Virus record (IMG/VR): IMGVR_UViG_3300047320_000099
Span: 1 to 64,000 of that record
Source: a virus
DNA: 64,000 nt
Direction: 5' to 3' (one strand)
Every line of letters starts with the position of its first letter. The stretch's first letter is position 1. Under the pieces are notes generated by a model. It made no database searches. It was not told the origin of the DNA and was given only the letters and a program-made list of their open reading frames with translations. A program made the translations under genes and the position numbers. This document shows positions 6,631 through 14,286 of the stretch, piece after piece.

Positions 6631-6784
6631 ATCGGAGTCCCACGCCACCAGCTCAGACGGAAAATACAGCGTCTGGAAATGGACCGAAGGAAATTGGATC
6701 TCGGAGGTTTTCGGTAAGGCGCGAATCCACAAATCGAAGGAAGAGGCCAAGACCTACTGCGAGAACCAATCCAAGAATCGTTAA
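6605..6784 (+). CDS. Hypothetical protein, 59 aa
   Basis: It overlaps the preceding gene by 26 bases. The aromatic, probably beta-rich middle (GKYSVWKWTEGNWISEVFG) ends in a helix (SKEEAKTYCENQ). Its stop codon lies within the dispersed palindrome at 6780. Confidence 0.55.
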   Translation: MSCINWKSESESHATSSDGKYSVWKWTEGNWISEVFGKARIHKSKEEAKTYCENQSKNR

Positions 6785-6794
6785 TTCAAATAAT
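6780..6794 (+). repeat. Dispersed 15-bp imperfect palindrome
   Basis: Copy GTTAATTCAAATAAT. It contains the stop of the upstream gene, and the next start codon (6793) begins within it. Confidence 0.75.
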
Positions 6795-6966
6795 GAAGCC
6801 CCTCAAGAAACCGATACGATGCTGGAATAGAACTACCCCCTACGACCTCCAGGAAGGGGTCCAGGTGACCGCCGAATGGAACGAGAGGCTCCAATGGTGG
6901 GATCTCTCGTTCGACAACGCAGGAAAGACCATCAAAGCAACCACGACTGAATCGCCTGAAGTATGA
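6793..6966 (+). CDS. Hypothetical protein, 57 aa
   Basis: The start codon lies inside the dispersed palindrome, as for the portal gene. The protein is basic at its N-terminus and has EWNERLQWWDLSFD in the middle. It is ATGA-coupled to the next gene. Confidence 0.6.
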   Translation: MKPLKKPIRCWNRTTPYDLQEGVQVTAEWNERLQWWDLSFDNAGKTIKATTTESPEV

Positions 6967-7358
6967 ACACAGAGAATCTAGAAGAACTGAGAAAGGCGCC
7001 GGACCAGATAAAGATGCAGGAGGAATTCAGACCCATGCACGCCCCGATAGGGCCGGGATCTGTAATATCTAATCTCATCTTGGAAGCCAAATGCCAGATT
7101 GTCCAAGAGGCCGCTGGATATGGAACGCTGGATGGCTACTGCTTTCTCTACACGGCCCTAGCAGGCTTCCGTTGCAGACAGGGGGAGATAGATGACCTGA
7201 AGGGCATGATAGCCCTCCTGGTGGCCTCCCTGAAGCACCTGAACTTCAAATACGGATGCAACGAGGACGGAACGCCCAGCGATTGGAATCCTTGGGTTGA
7301 GTCACGGGAATTCATTACCCAGGCAGAGGCTATGCTGAAAGGAGAGAAGGAACTTTGA
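6963..7358 (+). CDS. Hypothetical protein, 131 aa
   Basis: Largely helical, with a moderately hydrophobic stretch (LKGMIALLVASLKHLN). Three cysteines are scattered and form no CxxC pair. Function unknown. Confidence 0.7.
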   Translation: MNTENLEELRKAPDQIKMQEEFRPMHAPIGPGSVISNLILEAKCQIVQEAAGYGTLDGYCFLYTALAGFRCRQGEIDDLKGMIALLVASLKHLNFKYGCNEDGTPSDWNPWVESREFITQAEAMLKGEKEL

Positions 7359-7600
7359 AGAAAATCAAATCAGTCTATCTGAGCGCACGGGGTCAGGCGG
7401 TCTGCTCTGACATGCAGGGCCAGCAGATCGGAGAGCTTCAAAAGAGCTTTCCCGTCCTGTTTGCCGAGGAGGCAGTCAGAAATGACTACGATCCAGAAGG
7501 CGTGGTTATCGAGATGCCGATGGGCAAGGCCCGAATCTTCGGATGCTACGACTACGACGATCCAACGGTTTTTGAGGGATGGAACTGGGAGTTGTTATGA
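7355..7600 (+). CDS. Hypothetical protein, 81 aa (TTG start)
   Basis: The only start that preserves overlap coupling is TTG 7355, overlapping the previous TGA and preceded by GGAGAGAAGGAAC. The protein ends YDYDDPTVFEGWNWELL. Function unknown. Confidence 0.65.
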   Translation: MKKIKSVYLSARGQAVCSDMQGQQIGELQKSFPVLFAEEAVRNDYDPEGVVIEMPMGKARIFGCYDYDDPTVFEGWNWELL

Positions 7601-7851
7601 ACACCGACAAGCTACCCCGCTACTGCATGAACCTAACTACCGGCCAACTGGAGGAGGTGGATATCTCTGTGCCCGTGGTGCCCAATCCGGCCTGGACCAC
7701 GGTGGAGGACAGAGAGATCACTGGGATGACCTTCAGGGAGGGCAGGGGATGGTTCTGGCTGTCCATGCAGGACGGGGAGGTGATCGAGGCCCCGATGGCC
7801 CCACAGCCTCCTGAATTAACCATGAAAGACCTACTGGGATTTGAGCCATGA
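7597..7851 (+). CDS. Hypothetical protein, 84 aa
   Basis: ATGA-coupled at both ends. YCMNLTTGQLEEVDISVPVV recalls the protein at 6137. WFWLSMQDGEVIEAPM is probably a second hairpin. Function unknown. Confidence 0.65.
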   Translation: MNTDKLPRYCMNLTTGQLEEVDISVPVVPNPAWTTVEDREITGMTFREGRGWFWLSMQDGEVIEAPMAPQPPELTMKDLLGFEP

Positions 7852-8177
7852 ATAAAAACGACGACGCATTTGCCATGCTCGCCAAGATCATCGTGGATGA
7901 TTGGGGCGGCGATACCGTGGCCTTTTACAAGCACGTGGCTGGAATGAAGAAAGCCCAGAGCCTGCGTGCCGCCTTGGACGAATCCGCCAAGACTCTGGCA
8001 TTTCAGCAGGAGACCGAGCATCTGGAGCGCTACGAAGCCCTTGCAAAGTCCCATGCCCGCCTCATAGAGGCGCTGGAATCATCTTTGAAGTTCTACAAAC
8101 GGATGGGCTACAACAGGGAGATCGAGCGCGTTGAGAAGGCCCTATCCTCTGCCAAGGCACTAGCCTCCCAGCCATGA
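7848..8177 (+). CDS. Helical protein, 109 aa
   Basis: Nearly the whole length is predicted helical, with heptad-like residues in SLRAALDESAKTLAFQQETE. It is ATGA-coupled. No family was recognised. Confidence 0.65.
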   Translation: MNKNDDAFAMLAKIIVDDWGGDTVAFYKHVAGMKKAQSLRAALDESAKTLAFQQETEHLERYEALAKSHARLIEALESSLKFYKRMGYNREIERVEKALSSAKALASQP

Positions 8178-8395
8178 TCCTACGCAACCCTGAGACCGGT
8201 GAGTTGACCAAGCTATACCAACAGCAGAATGCAATGGGCGGGCGCTACTACTATTTGGTCGATGCCAGGGGCCAGATTACCGCCACCAGATCCGATGCCA
8301 TGTTTGCGGCAAGCAAGGGTCCGCTGCTTCCTGACGAGAACTACACGCACGATAGCCTCGCTCAAATGTGGTTTTATGTAGTTACAACTCATTGA
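8174..8395 (+). CDS. Hypothetical protein, 73 aa
   Basis: The N-terminus (ILRNPETGELTKLYQQQNAM) and following strands suggest a small beta-rich domain. A sigma70-type promoter overlaps its stop codon. Confidence 0.65.
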   Translation: MILRNPETGELTKLYQQQNAMGGRYYYLVDARGQITATRSDAMFAASKGPLLPDENYTHDSLAQMWFYVVTTH

Positions 8396-8420
8396 CTTCT
8401 AACTAATTCCCATCTATATT
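8392..8420 (+). promoter_or_regulatory. Sigma70 promoter, nearly leaderless
   Basis: TTGACT (8392-8397), a 17-base spacer and TATATT (8415-8420). The start codon at 8431 lies 10 bases after the -10 box, so the untranslated leader would be only a few bases. Confidence 0.65.
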
Positions 8421-8430
8421 GGATGGACCA

Positions 8431-8676
8431 ATGAGAGAGAACGCACGATCAAGGGGCCGATGGTCCAAGCAGCAGGAGAACCGGCGCGGAAAACTCCAGA
8501 ACCTCTGCTATGAGGAATCGATCCACGAGGACGATATGGATCGTCTCTGCCAATTGAATGCTCTCCGGGACCGCCACTGCGATCTTTCCCATCCGAAGGC
8601 CGTCAGGGAGATGAAGCGGTACACGGAATGCGTGACCGGGCTGTTTGTGACGGCCCTGAGGTTGAATCAAGGATAG
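8431..8676 (+). CDS. Basic hypothetical protein, 81 aa
   Basis: ATG 8431 is preferred because GGACCAATG matches the leader motif of other genes here; an in-frame TTG at 8419 is unlikely. The N-terminus is strongly basic (ARSRGRWSKQQENRRGK). Nucleic-acid binding is possible. Confidence 0.65.
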   Translation: MRENARSRGRWSKQQENRRGKLQNLCYEESIHEDDMDRLCQLNALRDRHCDLSHPKAVREMKRYTECVTGLFVTALRLNQG

Positions 8677-8679
8677 CTG

Positions 8680-8694
8680 GTTATTTGAATTAAC
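8680..8694 (-). repeat. Dispersed palindrome, inverted copy
   Basis: GTTATTTGAATTAAC, the reverse complement of the common form, yet still upstream of a plus-strand gene. ACAGACCCAATG follows, giving the start at 8709. Confidence 0.7.
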
Positions 8695-8708
8695 GGAAAA
8701 CAGACCCA

Positions 8709-9206
8709 ATGAAGACAAAAGAACGCCTAGGACTTGAGCGCCCGATAAATCCGATGGACTGGAGAGATTGCCGGGATTACTGGCATGACCGTTGCCATAA
8801 ATGCGGTGGGGGATCTTTCGTCGGCCCTAAGAGGCTCCGCTGGTGCCAGATATGCCAGGACAAGCAAGATCTGGCAGATGCCCCGAGGAAAGCCGCCTAC
8901 GAGCTAAGGATGGAGAAAAACAAACGACTGCACGAGTTGCGAGGTGACAGCCCTGAGCCACTTATGGGATCTTGGGGCCAGCCATTCGTCCCCGACTACT
9001 GCTCAAACTTGAACGCCGTGCACGAGGTAGAGATGGGGCTGGATAAATTCAACTACGGCAAGTTTTGTCAGCACTTCCAAGATGTCGCCAACTGCTATGG
9101 AGGCGAAATGGGATGGTGCCGTGAATTTGTATCAGCCACCGCCGAAGCTCGTGTAGACGCATTAATCCTAACCCTCCAAGAATCGGCAGCAGAAATAGAC
9201 CTATGA
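8709..9206 (+). CDS. Zinc-ribbon protein, 165 aa
   Basis: The pairs CHKC and CQIC, about 20 residues apart near residues 24-50, form a plausible zinc ribbon, followed by a basic helix. The remainder is unrecognised. It could bind nucleic acid or protein. Confidence 0.7.
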   Translation: MKTKERLGLERPINPMDWRDCRDYWHDRCHKCGGGSFVGPKRLRWCQICQDKQDLADAPRKAAYELRMEKNKRLHELRGDSPEPLMGSWGQPFVPDYCSNLNAVHEVEMGLDKFNYGKFCQHFQDVANCYGGEMGWCREFVSATAEARVDALILTLQESAAEIDL

Positions 9207-9403
9207 AACCCGAGATAGATCCAGACAGCTTAACCATAACCCTCCTCCCGTCACCCGGGGGTAGATTTCACCATAAGGCCGGGAAAGATGGGTTCACGGA
9301 GGTGACCCATAACCCGGACGGATCGGTGACCCTCCTGAAGACCGAGTGGATAGCCATGATTGAAAGAGCCGTGGAGAAACTGAAGACAAAGACCACGAGA
9401 TGA
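9203..9403 (+). CDS. Hypothetical protein, 66 aa
   Basis: ATGA-coupled. A beta-rich start (SLTITLLPSPGGRFHHKAGK) precedes a C-terminal helix. Function unknown. Confidence 0.65.
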   Translation: MKPEIDPDSLTITLLPSPGGRFHHKAGKDGFTEVTHNPDGSVTLLKTEWIAMIERAVEKLKTKTTR

Positions 9404-9624
9404 GCATGAAAATCAAAGTACACCCCAACATGGAGCTGGCGTTCCGCGTTCTGAGGAAAGACCTCGGACTAAAGACCGACCAGGAAGCCCTTACCATGGC
9501 GCTCCTATTGGCCGTAGCAGCCTCGGCCCCCTGCAACGAGGTATTCATAAGGAAGGACGGCTACGAGCAAGGAATCTGGGAGTACATGAAGGAAGTCTAC
9601 GACAAGGCAGTAATTGCCGGTTGA
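9400..9624 (+). CDS. Small protein, possible RHH-like fold, 74 aa
   Basis: The segment MKIKVHPNMELAFRVLRKDL and the following helix (TDQEALTMALLLAVAAS) have a strand-helix-helix order compatible with ribbon-helix-helix proteins. The match is weak. Confidence 0.6.
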   Translation: MSMKIKVHPNMELAFRVLRKDLGLKTDQEALTMALLLAVAASAPCNEVFIRKDGYEQGIWEYMKEVYDKAVIAG

Positions 9625-9658
9625 GCCATGAATATTACAATAACAAATCCCTGAGAGC

Positions 9659-9856
9659 ATGAAGACCGAACTTACCGACACCCGATTCACCGTAAGACCC
9701 GTAACTGAGCGCCGGATCGTTCTGGACGAGAACGGAGACTGGGAGGCAGGGCCGGAGACCGAACTGGTAGCTGTGAATCCTGGGGACGAGGGCTACGAGG
9801 CCGCCCCATATGGCCAAATCAGAACCACGATATCCGGCTTTACTTTGAGACCATGA
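9659..9856 (+). CDS. Hypothetical protein, 65 aa
   Basis: A beta-rich, acidic protein that ends IRTTISGFTLRP. It has no Shine-Dalgarno site or leader motif. It is ATGA-coupled to a 27-codon gene. Confidence 0.55.
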   Translation: MKTELTDTRFTVRPVTERRIVLDENGDWEAGPETELVAVNPGDEGYEAAPYGQIRTTISGFTLRP

Positions 9857-9936
9857 GTCTACCCACCCAGATCCTCCTCGCCCACACGGCAGGGCGCTAC
9901 CTGGCCCTCATCATCGATACTCTCCTCTTTGGCTGA
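9853..9936 (+). CDS. Very small hydrophobic peptide, 27 aa
   Basis: An ATGA-coupled frame encoding SLPTQILLAHTAGRYLALII and a short end. Size and hydrophobicity suggest a membrane peptide. The call rests mainly on operon geometry. Confidence 0.35.
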   Translation: MSLPTQILLAHTAGRYLALIIDTLLFG

Positions 9937-9937
9937 T

Positions 9938-10192
9938 ATGAACAAAGGCATCCTATTCCCCTGTATTCAAAATGGCCCGTTCCTGCATTTGAGGTACTAC
10001 CTGTTTTACCTGACCCAGATCTACGCTCTCCACGGCTACGCCCGCGCCAAGATAGGACTGACCAAGAGCAGCTTCTGGTACTCAGACAACGAGAGGATAG
10101 ACGTATGGTTCACAAAAGGACCAACGAACCACCTACACACCCGACAGGTAGGGGATCTGTACGATACCAAGGGGCAATGGGAGATCCCTTAA
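9938..10192 (+). CDS. Hypothetical protein, 84 aa
   Basis: ATG 9938 directly follows the preceding stop. The protein is aromatic (FLHLRYYLFYLTQIYALHGY) and ends in a strand-rich segment. It is the last gene of the first plus-strand run. Confidence 0.6.
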   Translation: MNKGILFPCIQNGPFLHLRYYLFYLTQIYALHGYARAKIGLTKSSFWYSDNERIDVWFTKGPTNHLHTRQVGDLYDTKGQWEIP

Positions 10193-10449
10193 CAAAAAGG
10201 GTTTCAAAAACCAGTACGCAACTTCCAGGGACTATGGGCCGGATTGCTGACTCCGAGCTGGGGCATCGGCGCCCCGATCCTGTGTGACCCAGGATTAATG
10301 GATTCCCTTTAAAGACACCCCCTCCCCCTCCCTATCCCCACACACCCAGGTAACAGGGACAGGGGATAGATACAGGCATAGCCCTAGATGCTCCTGTGCG
10401 CCCCGTGTAGACCTTGGAGAGGGGGAATAGGGAAGAACCTAGCAATGGG
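10193..10449. other. Convergent intergenic stretch
   Basis: No convincing gene was found. GGGGC (10260-10264) and GCCCC (around 10271-10275) can pair, a weak terminator-like hairpin without a T run. It separates the first plus-strand run from the minus-strand gene at 10450. Confidence 0.4.
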
Positions 10450-10752
10450 CTACAGGCTATACTGGCACGCTCTCGCGAACGCCTTGGCCTTATCCTCCCC
10501 ACCCATAGCCAGGACAGCACAGTCGCACCTGGCACAGTATGGCTTGGTCCATAGCAGCTTGGTAGCCGGATCGCCGCACAGCCCGCATCCGCTGGCCAGG
10601 ATAGCCAAGAGATCTTCCTCTGACAGTCTGCGCGGCCTGTAGTCCTTACGGGTAATGTAGCTGTGGTACTCGGGGGACATTTGCCACTTTGGCGCGCGCC
10701 TAGGCTGTCCTTTGTCGCACCTTGGCTGTCTCTTTCGTTGGTCTTTCAACAT
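10450..10752 (-). CDS. Zinc-ribbon protein on the opposite strand, 100 aa
   Basis: The C-terminal half holds CGLCGDPATKLLW and CARCDCAVLAMGG, two CxxC pairs spaced like the zinc site of recombination endonuclease VII-type HNH proteins. The catalytic histidines and aspartate of that family are not evident. The N-terminus is very basic. Being the only minus-strand gene here and facing a shared control region, it could be a regulator. That is inferred. Confidence 0.65.
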   Translation of the reverse strand: MLKDQRKRQPRCDKGQPRRAPKWQMSPEYHSYITRKDYRPRRLSEEDLLAILASGCGLCGDPATKLLWTKPYCARCDCAVLAMGGEDKAKAFARACQYSL

Positions 10753-11049
10753 AATAGTGACTTTATCTCAATTGAGTACTGAGTAAAAGGCATATTGTTG
10801 GGAGGGAGATGGGGGTAAATGGGAGGGACAATACCTAGATTGAGCCAATTCATTGCCTTTCCTATCCCTGTAACTATTACGTTTATCGCTAAACTATACC
10901 CCATAGGGGTATAGGGTATAAGTGAAGATTTCTGTTAAAGTTAACAGGGTTAACGTAACCCTAGTATTGATTTCCAATAACTTATAACTATTTTCAGTCA
11001 GACATAAAATATATCTTGTCAGACAGGAATGATTTGATAGGTTGAATGC
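10753..11049. promoter_or_regulatory. Divergent control region with palindromes
   Basis: This AT-rich region lies between genes at 10752 (-) and 11050 (+). It holds a perfect 9-bp inverted repeat CTATACCCC/GGGGTATAG (10894-10914), two GTTAAC sites, an inverted repeat GGGTTA-ACG-TAACCC overlapping the second site, and a direct repeat GTCAGACA twice just before the plus-strand gene. Operators or a replication origin are both possible. No strong sigma70 promoter was found. Confidence 0.6.
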
Positions 11050-11277
11050 ATGACCGAAACACAACTTCTCCAATCAGCTAATGCTAACCTTGCGGCTGAC
11101 TCTCGTATGCTCATTGCCAATCTCACGAGTGTTGAGACTGACTTTGACCGTGAGCATGGGATTCGCATGATCTCCCCTAATCACTGGCAATCCGCTAAGC
11201 ATAAACTTTTCGGGTATTCCACCGTTCGCCAAGTCCGGTCAGCCATTAAGCGCAAGCTCGCAAAGAAAGCGGCCTGA
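11050..11277 (+). CDS. Hypothetical basic protein, 75 aa
   Basis: First gene of the second plus-strand run. A helical C-terminus (VRQVRSAIKRKLAKKAA) is strongly basic. Function unknown; nucleic-acid binding is possible. Confidence 0.7.
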   Translation: MTETQLLQSANANLAADSRMLIANLTSVETDFDREHGIRMISPNHWQSAKHKLFGYSTVRQVRSAIKRKLAKKAA

Positions 11278-11315
11278 TCCACCTGTAGTTAAACCCTGTA
11301 GCTCTATCTTACCTA

Positions 11316-11450
11316 ATGAAAACTAACGCATTACGCTATAAAGTATGGGCGCGTTCGCCGCGCATTTTCACCGATCTTGCGGAAGCTCAGGCTTTCGCGA
11401 ATCGCTACTATCGCAAAACCGGGAACGTGGTTTCGATCACTTGCGTATGA
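11316..11450 (+). CDS. Small protein, 44 aa
   Basis: A compact frame encoding KTNALRYKVWARSPRIFTDL and a helix with AFANRYYRKTG. It overlaps the next gene by ATGA, which supports it. The strand-helix-strand order suggests a tiny globular fold. Confidence 0.6.
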   Translation: MKTNALRYKVWARSPRIFTDLAEAQAFANRYYRKTGNVVSITCV

Positions 11451-11593
11451 ACCATTACACCCATCAAGGCTATCAGAAGCGCCGAGAGCTTTCCGCTATC
11501 ATGCGCCGGGCTCGCTTCTTCTCCTTCTGGTTTCCTGTCTCTCTTTCTCACTCTCTCAAACTCTCATGGGCTATTGCCCGATTCTTTCGCTAA
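11447..11593 (+). CDS. Small membrane-associated protein, 48 aa
   Basis: The start at 11447 is fixed by ATGA overlap. A basic N-terminus (YQKRRELSAIMRRAR) precedes a hydrophobic, serine-rich span (FFSFWFPVSLSHSLKLSWAI). Probably a membrane-inserted peptide. Confidence 0.5.
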   Translation: MNHYTHQGYQKRRELSAIMRRARFFSFWFPVSLSHSLKLSWAIARFFR

Positions 11594-11599
11594 AATCTT

Positions 11600-11803
11600 A
11601 TGACTACTCCAACTTTCTGCCCTGCTTTCATCTTCCGTCCTTCCGGCCCTGGCTTCGGCTTTGAGTCTCACGCTGGCCAGCCTGTCATGATTCTGGAATG
11701 TCTCACCTTCCCAGGTGATACCCAGCCGCTTTATGACATTATGGCTTCCGATCTTTGGATCGGAACAGCGGAAGCTGGCGAGCTTGAACCCATGTATCCA
11801 TAA
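11600..11803 (+). CDS. Hypothetical protein, 67 aa
   Basis: A beta-rich composition (FIFRPSGPGFGFESHAGQP) with an acidic end. No family was recognised. Confidence 0.6.
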   Translation: MTTPTFCPAFIFRPSGPGFGFESHAGQPVMILECLTFPGDTQPLYDIMASDLWIGTAEAGELEPMYP

Positions 11804-11888
11804 AACGCTCTAGGAGCCCTTTCCTGCCCTTCCGTTTCTCTTGGGTAGTGTCCAGGCTGTTATGCTCTCTCTAATCCTTTTTAATTCC

Positions 11889-11903
11889 GTTAATTCAAAT
11901 AAC
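11889..11903 (+). repeat. Dispersed 15-bp imperfect palindrome
   Basis: Copy GTTAATTCAAATAAC followed directly by CAGACCATG, the start at 11910. Confidence 0.75.
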
Positions 11904-11909
11904 CAGACC

Positions 11910-12254
11910 ATGAAAGACTACAACGACATTCTTACCCTTATTGATTCATCCGACTTCTTTTCCTGGACTCGTGGCGAGCGCGTGGGAGATCCGGCCATAT
12001 TGGAGGTTTACAAGGATTCCCCCGGCCTTCGCGTCATCCACTCATTCACTATTCGCACGGATGTTTCCGGCCAGGTTCTCACCTATCACGAATTTGACGC
12101 TAAAGCTAAAGCATGGGGCAAGCCAGCCATGCCGCGCGAGATCCCGACCATAACCAGCGTGAAAGGCCGTCAAAAGCTTTTCAGCTTCATTCAGCGGGTA
12201 GCGCTCAAGGATTGCGGTTATCCTAATCCCATGTATTTCGTTCACTTTCGCTAA
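11910..12254 (+). CDS. Hypothetical protein, 114 aa
   Basis: ATG 11910 follows the palindrome and leader motif. Upstream in-frame codons would translate the repeat itself and are unlikely to be used. The protein is mixed alpha/beta. Function unknown. Confidence 0.7.
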   Translation: MKDYNDILTLIDSSDFFSWTRGERVGDPAILEVYKDSPGLRVIHSFTIRTDVSGQVLTYHEFDAKAKAWGKPAMPREIPTITSVKGRQKLFSFIQRVALKDCGYPNPMYFVHFR

Positions 12255-12258
12255 GTCC

Positions 12259-12273
12259 GTTAATTCAAATAAC
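12259..12273 (+). repeat. Dispersed 15-bp imperfect palindrome
   Basis: Copy GTTAATTCAAATAAC, 34 bases before the start at 12307. The leader motif is absent here. Confidence 0.7.
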
Positions 12274-12306
12274 GCTTAACTCTCTAAATAATAACCTATT
12301 CATACA

Positions 12307-12543
12307 ATGAAAAGCAAGCCTCGCGTTATCGCTTACAGGGGATTTCTCCAAGAAATCGAACGGGAATTCCCCTCCCGCGCTCGCGCCCTTCAATGGGCGC
12401 AGCAATGCGGGCTTTATATCCCCGGCATCTGCGGATCATCCGGCCCTATCGCATGGCTTGGAAGTAAAATGGAATGGGAAGCCCGCAAATCATCCTCCCC
12501 ATCTCGCGCGGAAGCTTGGAGGAAAGCCACTGCCGCCCTATGA
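12307..12543 (+). CDS. Hypothetical protein, 78 aa
   Basis: A helical segment EIEREFPSRARALQWAQQCG and a basic C-terminus (SPSRAEAWRKATAAL). It is ATGA-coupled to the next gene. Function unknown. Confidence 0.65.
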   Translation: MKSKPRVIAYRGFLQEIEREFPSRARALQWAQQCGLYIPGICGSSGPIAWLGSKMEWEARKSSSPSRAEAWRKATAAL

Positions 12544-12755
12544 CCCTTCCCGACCCACCCAAAACCAAAGGACGCAAACCATCAGGCAATCCATGGGGGA
12601 CGCGCAGAACTTTCAGACAGACAGAGGAAGTCTGGGAAGCCTTCGATAGACTCCCAGGCTCATGCGATGCAGACCGATTCCGCTTGCTCGTTAGTGGTGC
12701 ATCAAAGAAATCTCACAAAAAAACTTGTCATTCTGTTAAGGAAACATCTAACTAA
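12540..12755 (+). CDS. Basic protein, 71 aa
   Basis: The start at 12540 is set by ATGA overlap. The N-terminus (KTKGRKPSGNPWGTRRTFRQ) resembles DNA-binding basic tails, followed by EEVWEAFDRLPGSCDADRFR. Function unknown. Confidence 0.6.
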   Translation: MTLPDPPKTKGRKPSGNPWGTRRTFRQTEEVWEAFDRLPGSCDADRFRLLVSGASKKSHKKTCHSVKETSN

Positions 12756-12765
12756 TCAAAGACCA

Positions 12766-13014
12766 ATGAAAATACAGCTGATCTTCTCTAAATCCGATAA
12801 GCTTCCCAACCGCCAGCGCTTTATCGAAGCGCCTTCCGAGATGGAAGCGATCCGCACAACCCTTGCTCGTCCTGGAGTTATGCGCTTGGCGCAGAAAAGC
12901 CTTGTTGAAGGCGTGGGCGTCCTGAATTGCCACACGGTCAAGGAAAAGGCTCCCAGGCACGCTAACGGCGCTCCAATGGTATGCACAACTCACCGCTTGG
13001 AATTCAATTTCTGA
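12766..13014 (+). CDS. Hypothetical protein, 82 aa
   Basis: ATG 12766 is preceded by AAAGACCA, matching the leader motif. The protein starts with a strand (KIQLIFSKSDKLPNRQRF) followed by a helix. Function unknown. Confidence 0.65.
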   Translation: MKIQLIFSKSDKLPNRQRFIEAPSEMEAIRTTLARPGVMRLAQKSLVEGVGVLNCHTVKEKAPRHANGAPMVCTTHRLEFNF

Positions 13015-13017
13015 CCT

Positions 13018-13260
13018 ATGAAAACACTCACAAAGACAGTTCAAGGCGTCACCTTTCAGGGGCGCGATTACGAGGTTAAAAGCATCAAGGCTAATGCCAA
13101 TGCCATTTTCCAAATGGATCACATCGGCCAATGCCCTGAGCTTCGTCCTTATCAAGGGCATATGCCCTATGTCTATAGGGATGCGACAGGCAACCTGTAT
13201 GCGATGGCTGTAGGGCCGAAATCAGAATCCCCCAATTGCTTCTGGAGGCTGTTGCCATGA
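13018..13260 (+). CDS. Hypothetical protein, 80 aa
   Basis: Beta-rich (TVQGVTFQGRDYEVKSIKAN) with YVYRDATGNLYAMAVG near the end. ATGA-coupled to the next gene. Function unknown. Confidence 0.65.
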   Translation: MKTLTKTVQGVTFQGRDYEVKSIKANANAIFQMDHIGQCPELRPYQGHMPYVYRDATGNLYAMAVGPKSESPNCFWRLLP

Positions 13261-13451
13261 ACGAAACTGAAAACCAGATACGCCTGAGACGGGCGAAAGA
13301 AGCCCTGTCTGCCGCCAAGGAAATCGCGGACAATACGCGCCGCGCCCTGATAGATGCTGATTCCAGCTTTAAGCGGGCAAGGGAGAAATACGAGGAGCTT
13401 TTCCTCATAGAGGAGCAAGAAGAGTGCAAGCGCCGAAAGGAAAGGGCTTAA
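13257..13451 (+). CDS. Coiled-coil protein, 64 aa
   Basis: Highly charged and helical throughout (QIRLRRAKEALSAAKEIADN). It is likely a short coiled coil. The start is chosen by ATGA overlap. Confidence 0.65.
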   Translation: MNETENQIRLRRAKEALSAAKEIADNTRRALIDADSSFKRAREKYEELFLIEEQEECKRRKERA

Positions 13452-13501
13452 CCAATCAACCCTTAATTTCCATTAATACCATTAACTGACACAAAGACGA
13501 T

Positions 13502-13891
13502 ATGAAAACTATCAAAGATCACTTCAAGGAATTGGGCGGCGTGGAGTCCAGCTATCTAGCCAAATACTGGACGGTAGAGGCTGGCTGTGGGGCTGCTACA
13601 GGCCATAAGGGCGGGACTGTCTATTTCTACTCTGACGATGGGTATGAATACCAAGCTCGCTTCAGCCCTTCGGAAAGCGATCCCTCGCTATATGGCTGGT
13701 CGCTAAGTTGCGGACCTAATTGGGACGCTGGATTTTATCAAGGCTCAATCCAGATGCCTTCCGTGGATGAAAAGAAAGTCGCCCTAATGCTGTGGACACG
13801 CCTTGCAGAGCTTCCCGCCTCCACTGTAGGGAAGCTGAAGGTTCTGAACCTCGACGAAAAGTCTCTTTGGCTGAAAGCCCCAAAACAATGA
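13502..13891 (+). CDS. Hypothetical protein, 129 aa
   Basis: A variant palindrome (ATTAATACCATTAAC) lies upstream. The N-terminal half is beta-rich (GGTVYFYSDDGYEYQARFSP) and the C-terminal half helical. Function unknown. Confidence 0.7.
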   Translation: MKTIKDHFKELGGVESSYLAKYWTVEAGCGAATGHKGGTVYFYSDDGYEYQARFSPSESDPSLYGWSLSCGPNWDAGFYQGSIQMPSVDEKKVALMLWTRLAELPASTVGKLKVLNLDEKSLWLKAPKQ

Positions 13892-14286
13892 AAGACGAAA
13901 ACAAAACACTTTGGAGCCTGTGGGAATGTGATGGGGGCGCACGCTGGAGTAGCGTTGCGCCGTTCCATAACTCGGAGGGGGAAATCTGCACGTTCTCCGG
14001 CTGTAGTTGTGGCGGGAAGATCCGATTCATCAAGTCCACCGATGAGCCTTCAGAGGCGTCAGAATGGTTTCGCCGTCCCTGCCACCCTAACCACATCAAG
14101 AACACTCTGCGCGATGCCTACGATGCTTTCTGTGACGATAAGAAGGGGCTGTGCGTTGAGTTGCTGAACGGCCTGCGCAACATCATTCCCCCTAACGAAC
14201 AATGCGCGAAACTTTTCGAGCAGATCAAAAAAGGAGGCACCACCCACACTTATTTTCTAGCTGCGGCCATCCGCTCACTCCCATGA
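13888..14286 (+). CDS. Cysteine-containing protein, 132 aa
   Basis: The start at 13888 is set by ATGA overlap. ICTFSGCSCGGKIRF together with a later CHPNH could bind a metal. The rest is helical. Function unknown. Confidence 0.65.
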   Translation: MKDENKTLWSLWECDGGARWSSVAPFHNSEGEICTFSGCSCGGKIRFIKSTDEPSEASEWFRRPCHPNHIKNTLRDAYDAFCDDKKGLCVELLNGLRNIIPPNEQCAKLFEQIKKGGTTHTYFLAAAIRSLP

